Shown in pieces: positions 23,419-33,338 of a DNA stretch of 64,000 bases. The position numbers and the translations under genes are program-made. This stretch comes from Hydnum rufescens UP504 (lineage: Eukaryota; Basidiomycota; Agaricomycetes; Cantharellales; Hydnaceae). Where the stretch lies: NCBI GenBank assembly GCA_014904985.1, contig MU128969.1, positions 62,001 to 126,000 on the forward strand. The letters run 5' to 3'. The first letter of the stretch is position 1; each line of letters begins with the position of its first letter. The notes under the pieces were generated by a model. The model did not search any database. It saw only the letters and a program-made list of their open reading frames with translations, and was not told the DNA's origin.

Positions 23419-25128
23419 TCACTTCTCCCCAGTGCCGAAGACGCTGGTTCTGGCACGCTCCCACTCGTCTGTCGTCAGGACTTGGGTCCCAGGCTCAAAC
23501 ATATTTTTTCCTTCCTTTTGAACAACCGGGGACTGAGACAGCGGCAACAGCAAAGTTCCATCAAGGGCGCGGGAAAAATGAAAAAGCCCTACACGACGCA
23601 GATGGACCTGATCCTGAGGCGGTCGCACCACTGAAGGAGGATCGACATCCGAGTCATGACACAAGGAAACAGACGGCAAGACCGTAGATTTCCAAAAGGG
23701 AAACTTACCGCGATGCATCGCGGCTTTAAAGACACCGCCCGACAAAAAGGTAATGTTGTCGCCAGTGTTGATTAGAATTGCATTCTCTTGATGCTACGCC
23801 CAAATGAATTTAGTCTAGGCTCGCGGAGACACGTCCTGCAGGCCATTTACCTTGACCCATTTCCAGGAACCATCGAATCCCTTGACCTGCAGGCCAGCAA
23901 CAGGCTGCGAGAACAAAGTGGTAACAGTGCTGAAGTCGGTGTGCTCGGGAAGATAGACGCTGTGCGCCTTTTCGGCCTGGGAGGGACTCATCGGCTCGTA
24001 AACGCTATATTTCAGTACCTGAGGAGTGTGAACATCAAGACCCTGCATCCAGGAACGGTAATCTACGATTTCGAAGTAAACTTACGTCCCTCCCGCCCTG
24101 GCCCTCGTGATCATGTAGCTTCCAGAGGGTGCCCTCTGGTACCTCGAAAGCACCGTCCATGAGTGACAGGACGCGCTTCAGCACCTGTATGCGTACTTCC
24201 TACATGCCTGAAATAAAGCTTTGCTCTCAATACTGTATACGATAATCACACACCCCCAAGAAATCCCGGACATCATCGAGATAGGGTCGCAAGAGAGCCG
24301 GATGACTTTCCGGAGGTTCCAAACTACTTGACCCGTCAGTCGTCGATGATTACGAAGCCTGGAATATTCACACACTCATGCAGGTCAAAATTATAAGCTT
24401 CAATGCGGTCCCTGACCCCGTTTTCGATCTGTGCGCTTCCTATGACTCTGCGCTGCATGAAGTCAAGGCCTGAAAACACACCTCCCAGAAGGTCTGAAGC
24501 TACATCAAGGGAAGATCGCATGTCCAAATGAGTCGAGTGGTGTGACCCGTGTTAGCATCAGCTTACTTTATAACCCCTATAAGATCCCTTCTCAACAATC
24601 GGCGCCAGATGCTGCTCTGTAAAACGCCCGAGTCATGGCAATGGGTGTGTGTAAATTCGTCACGCACGGATCATCTTACCCTTCTCGGCCAGGGGGACTT
24701 GATCAAATGTCGCAAGGCTGAGGCTAAATTGCTGCTGAATGTGCTCTAGAGTATAGTGAGAATCGAGTTGCTCAAAGTCTGGTCGAGAACGACGTACCCT
24801 TTGAGACGCCGTGATTGATGAGATAGAAAAATCCATCTCGCCTAAGAGCAGCGCTGACCACTCTGACGAGCTCTGCACGCCTATTTTAAGTATACGGCGA
24901 GCGGCAGCTGAGCATACGGGAATATCTAAAGTCGTGAGGAAGTTTTACCCTGTAGGGGTGTCATAAAGACTCATATCGACAGTTAGAATGTCGGCCCATG
25001 GTACTACGACGGGAAGAGGGTTCAGCTAGTTGTTGCCCAGATTCATGAATAGTAATTTGATTCTTGCCATCACTGGTTCCAGTCGGACGTGGACTGATCC
25101 AAGCCTTCACATCTTCCACAGGCGCCAT
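23419..25128 (-). CDS. 2-oxoglutarate/Fe(II) dioxygenase, isopenicillin-N-synthase-like (left copy)
   Basis: Predicted non-haem iron oxygenase; substrate unknown. Start placed at the ATG at 25128 (MAPVED); an intron of about 86 nt then joins LNPLPVVVPWADILTVDMSL, the usual N-terminal PTIDMS-like block. Downstream: RRAELVRVV and RRDGFFYLINHGVSKG (fold hallmark), FSLSLATFDQVPLAEKGK, FTEQHLAPIVEKGSYRGYK-like text, IENGVRDRIEAYNFDLHE, then the iron ligands His and Asp in LPEHTDFSTVTTLFSQP, GDNITFLSGG with His in FKAAMHRG, and the 2OG-binding Arg before GLFHFSRA. The protein ends WERARTSVFGTGEK at 23419. Introns are short. The motifs are all present, so this copy may be functional, unlike its FBPase neighbour. 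Paralogue of 27315-29042. Confidence 0.72.
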
Positions 25129-25346
25129 GTTCTCGGATGGTGACGGGGTGACGGTAGAGAGTACGTTCCAGTAGTACATCTACGCCTTTATGTATTCCCC
25201 CACTTGCACGTGGTGAGAGTGACATTCGACTTTCCAGTTTTGCATTGCTTTCAGCACGCATGAGTAATTACAACAGATTGGCTGTCCCGCATTCGTTTGA
25301 TGTGTCATGACAAGATTGTCGAGAAAAGGGTTGACATGCTCGCTCA

Positions 25347-26625
25347 TGCTTCGCATCCGCAGTGTACTTCTTGTAAAATTTGATAAGATCTAGCACATCT
25401 TCCTTGCTGCCCAGGAAGACGGAAGTGCGCTGATGAATTGACGGGATGACGTCTAAGATCTGGTAGGAGCGATACCACCAGCTCTGTAAGTAACATCAAT
25501 ACTCTACTATCTGGATGACGAATGGTGTGCCAGGGATTACGCGCCTGTTCGGTCAAGAAAAAACGTAGGGAACGCCTCATAGAGCAACTGAAGTTTGCCG
25601 CTCTTGCTTTTCTTGTCATCCGGATAGCCAAAGATGCCGCCATAGAGGAGCGTGCGATGCACGTCCGCCACCATGGAGCCGGTGGATTTTGCACTGCACG
25701 GTGCTTTCTTCTCATTTGCAGGGAACTTGATGCTCTCGAGGTACCCCACGATGGGAGGATAGAGGTACTTGGAGTCCCCCTCATTGACTGCAAATGCAAA
25801 CATATTTGAGAATGAGAGTGAACTCGAGTGGTCTCAAGAAGGTCGCAAGAATATATCTTTTCAGGTGAAGGAACCTTGATCTGCTCAGAGTAAAAATCAG
25901 GACAAGATAAGAAGGAATCGCGGACACACATCAGGATGGGTACTCGCGGAGAGTATGATCTAGGGAGTACCGATTGACGCTATCCCCGGTGGAAATCACC
26001 TGATCCACGGAAGATCCGAACCTGAATCGATGTGTCACTGGGAGTTATCCAGGATATTCTTCGTTCTGGGAGTGAAATGGTGGCTGATGATTGGTATTCA
26101 GCTGGCCCCCAAATTTTTCAGGCTTGAACGAAGGACATCTTGGGCAAGTCATTCCTGCAGTTGGGAAGGCGCACCATGTGGTAGATTCCAAGATGGTACC
26201 AACACACTCCCGCGTCGATGTTGCTGCTTCCATCGAGGGGTTTGAATACGACGACCCTTGTAACGATCTCCTATAAAGATAGCCTCTTCGTTCTCCTCGG
26301 AGGCAAGGGCTGCTGTTTTGATAGGAGTGCATATCATAATACCATTTGATAGGACATCGAGTTTCTTCTGCTCATCGCCTTGCACATTCGTTTCTCCTGC
26401 TAGACCGACGCTGGATGATAGGTTTAAGCATACGCCTGATTAATCGGGCCTTGCCGACGTTGTGCAAGTGACCTGTGAGGAGTCAAGTCTCCAGTAACAT
26501 CACTTCCAAGACGAAGCTGTTCGTCCAAGACGTGGAGGACACAACTCGTGTTAGTGCGAGGCATGAAAAGGCGGATACCCAGGGAGAGTAATAAAGTCCA
26601 TTTTCGGTAGTTGTTGCTCTTCCAT
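25347..26625 (-). pseudogene. Fructose-1,6-bisphosphatase, decayed duplicate
   Basis: Degenerate copy of the FBPase gene at 29250-30696. The start region at 26625 survives (MEEQQLPKMD), as do [15 protein letters not shown] and [16 protein letters not shown], but the block corresponding to the second coding exon is shortened by deletions around 26430-26480. A deletion of about 7 nt next to the active site (about 26250) shifts the frame. The metal-binding motif that reads DPLDGSSN in the other copy is KPLDGSS here, so the first catalytic Asp is lost as well. Further downstream pieces ([34 protein letters not shown]) remain readable. At the end a lost base removes the normal stop. Several independent lesions make this a true pseudogene rather than a sequencing artefact. 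Confidence 0.85.
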
Positions 26626-27314
26626 GGTTGGCGAAGTTCAGAGGGCAGGTCCGGTTGTTGACACTGGTGACCTTGTCGTACGTGCATCCGGTTTTCTCCG
26701 AAAACAGCCAGCACATACCATTCATGTCCTATGAATTTCCTGATGAGGAGCTGAACAACACATCCCAAACTCCACCTTGTTCATTCATGGCGACATCGCT
26801 CCTGGAAATATTATTCTCCAGGGGTAAAAACCGTTGTCGATTGGGACTCAGCCGGCTTCTGTTGGAATTGGGATGGGCGAGCTCTAATGCCCATTGCTTA
26901 GTCAGCATATCAGTTTCTCGAGATGTACCCAAGTCCCTCTGATCAAATCCTTTATCTTTTCTTTGGTTGTGCGAATCTAAGTCTACAGCGATTCTTCGAC
27001 TCCGAGTATTGAGAATATACACGCACGTACTTTGTCAATAGATGCACCAGAACTGTCCTGGAGAAGGGGTGAGGAAAGAACTACCACCAAAACTCCCGAT
27101 GAACACCCAAGTATAACTGTATAAGACAGCGTTTCAGGCACGTGAGGCATCTGTACCGGATGCAAAACAACGACAGCCATTTGCAAGTCAAGTTATCATT
27201 TTAGAAAGACACCAACAAAGCAGGAGAGAAAGCTTTTATACAAACCATATCACAGAATTCACCCCCTCTATATCTACCTATCACCGCCAAATGACATCCA
27301 TTGCACTCAGCACT
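26626..27314. other. Spacer between the two copies
   Basis: No gene recognised. Around 26833 the words GTCGATTGGGACTCAG and GGCTTCT recur near 31253, and GTTGGAATT-GGG recurs near 30847, so parts of the right-hand flank of the ancestral unit are preserved here in shortened form. Open frames seen on both strands have no resemblance to known proteins. Confidence 0.5.
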
Positions 27315-29042
27315 TCACTTCTCCTCAGTGCCGTAGACGCTGGTTCTGGCACGCTCCCACTCGTCTGTCGTCAGGACTTGGGTCCCAGGCTCAAACATAT
27401 TTTTTCCTTCTTTTTGAGCAACCGGGGACTGAGACAGCGGCAACAGCAAAGTTCCATCAAGGGCACGGGAAAAATGAAAGAGCCCTATACGACGCAGATG
27501 GACTTGATCCTCAGGCGGTCGCACCACTGATGGAGGAATCATCATCCGAGTCATGACATGAAGAAAAAAGACGTGAGGCCGTAGATTTCAAAAAAGGTTC
27601 AAGAAATCGGAATATGGAAGACTTACCGCGATGCATCGCGGCTTTAAAGACACCGCCGGACAAAAAGGTGATGTTGTCACCAGTGTTGATCAGGATTGCA
27701 TTCTCTTGATGCTGTGCGCGGATGAATTCAGTCTGGATGGTCACGGAGACGCGTCCTGCAGGCCATTTACCTTCACCCATTTCCAGGAACCATCGGCTCC
27801 CTTGACCTGCAGGCCAGCAACAGGCTGCGAGAACAAGGTGGTGACGGTATTGAAGTCGGTGTGCTCGGGAAGATAGACATTGTGGCCTTTTCGGCCTCGG
27901 AAGGACTCATTGGCTCGTAAAGGAGATATTTCAGTACCTAAGGAAGGAGAAGGTAAAGATTCCCCACATCCAAGAATGGTATGATTCGATGCAAACTTAC
28001 GTCCCTCGCACTCCCACCATCGCGATCATGTAGCTTCCAGAGGGTGCCCTCTGGTGCCTCGAGGGCACCGTCCATGAGTGACAGAACACGCTTCAGCACC
28101 TGTATGCGTACTTCCTACATGGCTGAAATAAAGCTTTGTTCTCGATACTGTGCACATCGTAAATCACGCACCCCCAAGAAATCCCGGACGTCATCGAGAT
28201 ATGGTCGCAAGAGAGCCGGATGACTTTCCGGGGGTTCCAAACTACTCGACCCGTGAGTCGCCGATGCAGTAGTCACGCAGGTGAAAACGCACGTACTCAT
28301 GTAGGTCAAAATTATACGATTCGATGCGGTCCCTGACTCCGTTTTCGATCTGCGCGCTTCCCATGACTCTACGCGGCATGAAATTAAGGCTTAAAAACGC
28401 ACCTCCCAGAAGTTCTGAAGCTACACCAAGTGAAGATCGTATATCCAGGTGAGTCGATTGCTGTGGCTCGTGTTACCATCCGCCTACTTTATAACCCCTG
28501 AAAGATCCCTTCTCAGCGATCGGGGCCAAATGCTGCTCTGTAAAACGTCCGGGGTCTATGTATGCAAACCTGTCACACAGGGATCATCTCACCCTTTTCC
28601 GCCAGGGGGACTTGATCAAATGTCGCAAGGCTGAGGCTAAATTGTTGCTGAATGTGGTCTGGGGGATAATGAGAATGCGGTGGCTCAAAGTCTGCTCAAG
28701 CGACGTGCCCTTTGAGACGCCGTGATTGATGAGATAGAAAAAGCCATCCTTCCTAAGAGCAGTGTTGACCACTTTGACGAGTTCTGCGCGCCTATTTTAA
28801 ATACACGGCGAGCCGCTGCTGAGCACAGACGGGAATATGTAGATTCGAAGAATTTTTACCCTGTAGGATCGTCATAAAGACTCATATCAACAGTTAAAAT
28901 GTTGGCCCATGGCACTATTGCGATCGGGAAGAAGGTTCAGCTCCTTGCTGCCCAGATTCCTGATGGAAATTCGGTTCTTGCCATCGTTGGCTCCAGTCAG
29001 GGGTGGGCTGGTCCACGCCTTCACATTTTCCACAGGCGCCAT
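27315..29042 (-). CDS. 2-oxoglutarate/Fe(II) dioxygenase, isopenicillin-N-synthase-like (right copy)
   Basis: Paralogue of 23419-25128 with the same exon plan. An ATG is available at 29042 (MAPVEN). Core pieces: ANILTVDMSLYDDPT, RRAELVKVVNTALRKDGFFY, LINHGVSKG, FSLSLATFDQVPLAEKG, DPGRFTEQHLAPIAEKGSF, QIENGVRDRIESYNFDLHEY, the iron-ligand region LPEHTDFNTVTTLFSQP, GDNITFLSGGVFKAAMHRG, and Arg before GLFHFSRALDG. It ends WERARTSVYGTEEK at 27315. The N-terminal splice differs from the left copy: a 4-nt length difference near 28915-28925 changes the phase, so the joined start is uncertain and could be a real defect or need another acceptor (AATAG before TGCCATGG). The catalytic core looks complete. 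Confidence 0.7.
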
Positions 29043-29249
29043 TTTCTCAGATGCTGACAGTAGAGAGTACGCTCCACTAACGCATCCGCTCTCTTATAAA
29101 CTCCCGCTCTTACACGTGCCGGAGGGGTACATTGACTTTCCAGTTTTGCATTGCTTTCAATACGCATGAGTAATTACAACAGATTGACTGTCCCACATTC
29201 GTTTGATGTGTCATGATAAGATTGTCGACAAAAGCGTTGACAAGCTCGC

Positions 29250-30696
29250 TCATGGCTTCTCATCCGCTGCATACTTCTCGTAAAATTTGACGAGATCTAG
29301 CACATCCTCCTTGCTGCCCAAGAAGACGGAAGTACGCTGATGGATTGAGGTTGGGACGATGTCTAAGATCCGTTCCGTTCCAGTAGTAGCAATGCCGCCA
29401 GCCTGTAAGTGACGTCAATACACTCTCTAGATCACGAATGATGCATCAGGGATTGCGCGCCTGTTCGGTCAAAAAGGCCATGGGGAACGCCTCATAGAGC
29501 AACCGAAGTTTGCCACTCTTGCTTTTCTTGTCATTCGGATAGCCAAAGATACCGCCATAGAGGAGTGTGCGGTGCACGTCCGCCACCATGGAGCCGATGT
29601 ATCTTGCACTGTACGGTGCTTTCTTCTCATCTGCAGGGAACTTGATACTCTCGAGGTACCCCACGACGGGAGGATAGAAGTACTTGGAGTTCCCTTCATT
29701 GACTGCAAATGCAAACACGTGTGAGAATCAGGATGAATTCGAATGGGATAAGGAAGGTCACAAGAATATATCTTTCCACGTGAAGGAATCTTGATCTGTT
29801 CAAAGAGTAAAAATAAGAGAGAAGTGAGGACAGATAAGGAAGAAAACGCGGACACACATCAGGATGGGTCAGGATAAATTCCCCGAGAGCATTGTCCAGT
29901 GTGTATCCATTGACACCATTCCCGGTGGAGATCACCAGATTCGCGGAAGATCCGTACCTGAATGGAAAAATTTAGGGGTAAGAATGGGCCGGCTGACCAC
30001 CAGTCGCAAGCCGCACATGGTGTATCCGGCAGCCACCATTTCACTCCCAGGACGAAGAACGTCCTGGATAACTCCCGGCGACGAGGCAGGCTTGAACGGA
30101 GGACATCTTGTCAAGTTATTCCTGTAGTTGTGAGGGAAGCAAGGCGCACCACGTGATAGATTCCAAAGATGGTACCGACATTTACTCCAGCGTCGATGTT
30201 GCTGCTTCCGTCGAGGGGATCGAATACGACGCAATAACGACCCTTGTAGCGGTCTTCTATGAAGATGGCCTCTTCGTTCTCCTCGGAGACAAGAACTGCT
30301 GTTTTGCCAGAAGCTCGGAGCGCATTGATCATAATATCATTCGATAGCACGTCGAGCTTCTTCTGGTCCTCGCCTTGCACATTCGTTTCTCCTGCTAGAC
30401 CGACGCTGGATGATAGATTTAAGCGTAATCCCTAGGTAATGTAAGGTGCTTCAAAGTCTCACAGGTTGATCAATCGGGCCTTGCGGACGTTGTGTGCAAG
30501 GAATTTAGAGGTGACCTGGATCGCAGTGAGGAGGAGTGTCAAGTCTCCAGTAACATCACTTCCAAGACGAAGCTGTTCATCCAAGACGTGGCTATGAGGA
30601 GCACACGATTAGCGCTGGTACGAGGTATGAAAGGAAGGAAGGAGGATACCGAGTTAGAGTGATCAGGTCCGTCTTGGGTAGTTGTTGCCCTTCCAT
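29250..30696 (-). CDS. FBP1: Fructose-1,6-bisphosphatase
   Basis: Gluconeogenic enzyme hydrolysing fructose 1,6-bisphosphate to fructose 6-phosphate in the cytosol. The ATG at 30696 opens [16 protein letters not shown], matching yeast Fbp1-type N-termini. Exons then give [73 protein letters not shown], the metal-binding/catalytic motif [20 protein letters not shown] (about 30.2 kb), [58 protein letters not shown] and [27 protein letters not shown], ending KYAADEKP with TGA at 29250-29252. All landmarks read through after splicing. The last intron donor is non-standard (GC-type, about 29456), where the pseudogene copy retains GT. This is presumably the only working FBPase of the pair. Confidence 0.9.
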
Positions 30697-31372
30697 GGTT
30701 GGTGAGGCTTAGAGAAATCCGGTTGGAGGTATCCTTTCACATGACGTTGAGTCTCGGGTCAAGTCACCCGGTGCGTTCCGGACTTCATCTGCATCCGGTC
30801 AACCTTCAAGCGCCGCTACCGGCATGAGGCTTGTCTTGGGGAAGTGTTGGAATTAGGATCTAATGGGCGGAATTAACGGATAGGCGACAACCCCTATTTG
30901 GTAATGATGGCGGACACAAGCGTGCCTATGCCATTCGGAGGACATCCCTAAGTTCACGAATGATTCCCTACGTTTTTTAGAGGCAGCCTGGTCCCCTATT
31001 TTCTGGTGTTTCTTACTCTTTTGTTTCTCCTTTGTACCACATGTAATTTCTCCCATCCTGTAGGCCATAAAACTGGCTAGTGCACGCAATTATAGCAGAG
31101 TCTTGTCTTTGGTCCACTCTCTCTGTCTCAGCATTAAGCCCCTTAAGAATTCTCCATCCCTGTCGTCACTGAATGCTTACGTAAAATTTCCTCGTTCACT
31201 AGGAAGTCCACCTCCCTTGGCGCCGCCTCCTTGCGGTACATTAGACACACCGTCGATTGGGACTCAGCTGGCTTCTTCTCCGATAATACTTGCAATTGTA
31301 GGTACAGTAGTTATGAAATGGTTCGATGATCCACCTTCATATCCATTCATTATGCCGAACGGAGTTTGGCCC
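30697..31372. other. Intergenic between FBP1 and the G-patch gene
   Basis: Probably the FBP1 promoter plus the 3' end of the G-patch gene. A minus-strand frame continuing to 31264 (ending TVPTIASIIGEEAS) overlaps the G-patch 3' end and could be an alternative C-terminus. Motifs at 31252-31280 recur near 26833. Confidence 0.45.
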
Positions 31373-33048
31373 TCATCCCCATCGTCTGCCTCTATTTCTC
31401 TCCATACCCCTTCCACGATCTTCGTGCCTCTTCGATGACGAATAGCGATCAGTATCCATTGTTTCTCGCGCGTCCCTGGCGAAATAAGGGTCCCTGATCT
31501 CGTTCTCACGAGGTGAAGGGGGTCTCGGGTATGACCTGGATGCATCCCAGCCGCGTCGGTCATAGTCACGACCACGAGGAGGCGAAAGGGGTCTTCCTAG
31601 ATCTCGATATCCACTATCCGGTGGCGGTGGAGGCGGTGGCAGAGGCAGAGTAGGGGTGGAGGCGCGGAAGGAAGGGCGGCTCCCACTCTGGACCAAGATG
31701 TAGCTTGGCTCTGCGGATTCGCAGGGATGGATGACCATCCACTCCTCGGTGGTTGTGGTGGCGGTAGCGGTGGCGAATCAGTAGGCGGTTTTGCATGAAC
31801 GCCGGACGATAGTATTGTTACTGGTGCCCATCCGTCCGATCTGGATGCGGACGCAGTGGATGAGTTCATGGGTAGTCCAAACGAAGCTTGGGCCACTGGG
31901 GACGGAGCCGTAGTGTCTAGGTTCGTGAATCCAGAGCGTTGGAACGAGGGGGCTAGATGGCGCATGCTGGGAGTGGGTGGCAGTGGGGGTTGGGGGGACA
32001 AAGGAGGGGGTGAAGGCGGGGGAGGCTGTGCAATTTCTGAACTTCGCGGCCGGACAGGGTTCCAACCACCAGATGTTTGCGATGTATTGCTGAGTCTGCT
32101 CCAGCCGCCTGAGTTCGTCGGGGAAGGTCCCGAGTGGCTTGAATCTGTAGATACGGTAGCCCAGCCAGATGATTTGAATCCACCTTCCTTCTTTTTGAAT
32201 CCACCCCACCCAGTCGTCGTCCCAGGCTCAACCGTGGGGGCTGCAACAGGGGGCGTGACAGTTGGGGTAACGGTCGCAACGGCGGCAAGCTTGACCCCAG
32301 ATGCAGCGGCCAAACGCTTTAATTCTTTCTCCTCACGCTTCCGCTCTTTCTCCCGCGCTTTCGACGTATCTTTTGGCCGTTGCGAGGCCTCCATATCTTT
32401 GAAGCGCTGAAGACGTTCGCTTAATACCGAACAACATTAGACATTATCTCCCAGCTGCGTACCTGCTTATGTGTATGTGCGTAACTACGAGCGTGCTCGT
32501 CGTACTGGGTTACATTGTTATACTGTTTGTCACAAAGTTGACAATAGAATGACTTGAGCGTTGAATCGATCTCATTTCTTATGGCGGCCTGTTTTGCTAC
32601 AGCTTCCTGAGGCGATGGAAAATCTCGATTGGAACAACGTACTCATAGAAGTAAAAGAACACGAACGAACCTCGCGCATACGACGCTGTTCTTCGGTTTC
32701 CTTAACTTGTCTTTCGGAATCAAGATTCCGTCTCTGAGCAGCTGTCATCGCAATAACACGGGAGTCCTGAGCAGCCTTGCCCAAGCCCATCGAGTCCCGC
32801 TTTAACTCAAACGGGATTGGGTCCGGACGACCTACGACGAAGAGTATGAAGATAAGAAACTCTGGAATTGGGAGAATCAACGTACCCTCTCCCGATACGC
32901 CCAAGCCTTGACCATCCTTCCATCCCATTTTAGCCAAGAGCTTATGGCCAATATTCGTAGGTGGAAGTTTGGTCTCGAGGGTGATAATTTCGCGAGCAAC
33001 ACCGCGGACCATTGAATCATATTCAGAGATATTTTTTGGGTCTGCCAT
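31373..33048 (-). CDS. G-patch and U1-type zinc-finger protein
   Basis: Probable nuclear RNA-processing factor; G-patch motifs activate DEAH-box helicases. The ATG at 33048 opens MADPKNISEYDSMVRGV. The G-patch spans residues about 30-75: NIGHKLLAKMGWKDGQGLGV, an intron at about 32885-32833, then GRPDPIPFELKRDSMGLG. A helical stretch follows (AAQRRNLDSERQVKETEEQR), then a U1-type C2H2 finger FYCELCDKQYNNVTQYDEHA with His in RSYAHTHKQ, and a Lys/Glu-rich segment KAREKERKREEKELKR. The C-terminal half is low-complexity, rich in Pro, Ser, Gly and Trp, ending in Arg/Asp-rich text (HEDRGRGMERNRGRRWG). One frame break at about 31682 (CCC) is needed to reach that end. The layout resembles GPATCH8-type proteins. 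Divergent from the RBM26/27-like gene, 290 bp apart. Confidence 0.75.
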
Positions 33049-33338
33049 TCAATGGTGGAGACGGGGACCTGGACACTAGAGAAACATCATCGTCGGAGTC
33101 GTCCTCCTTCGACGAACGAGATCTAGAGCGCTGGAGCGAGGGAAACAGGTAGTAAAAGGAGGGTGAGGTGAGTGCATGTCACTGTGCGCTACCTTCTCGC
33201 GGACGAGTGGAATAGAATTCCAGCGATCAATAGTCGCCGCGGACATCGCGAAAGTGTGATGGAATGAGCTGGCGTTCAAACTCGAGTCAACGCCGGTGCT
33301 TGCCGGATTCAAATTGTAAGTTTGTGTTTTCAGCCTTG

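Larger units (their letters stand above)
23229..26660. repeat. Tandem duplication, left copy
   Basis: Direct, same-orientation copy of the segment at 27156-30730, covering a dioxygenase gene and the whole FBPase gene. The dioxygenase stops are 3896 bp apart, whereas the FBPase start codons are 4071 bp apart, so this copy has lost roughly 175 bp net, mostly in the FBPase part. Dioxygenase exons differ at only a few positions (4 differences in about 120 bases from 23419). Confidence 0.85.
27156..30730. repeat. Tandem duplication, right copy
   Basis: Direct copy matching 23229-26660; carries the second dioxygenase gene and the intact-looking FBPase gene. The left boundary is near GGATGCAAAACA at about 27160 and similarity fades just beyond the FBPase start near 30700. 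Confidence 0.85.

Noticed and set aside
23229..30730. Tandem duplication as a CRISPR-like or satellite repeat
   Set aside because: Only two long gene-bearing copies exist; there are no short regularly spaced repeats anywhere in the window.
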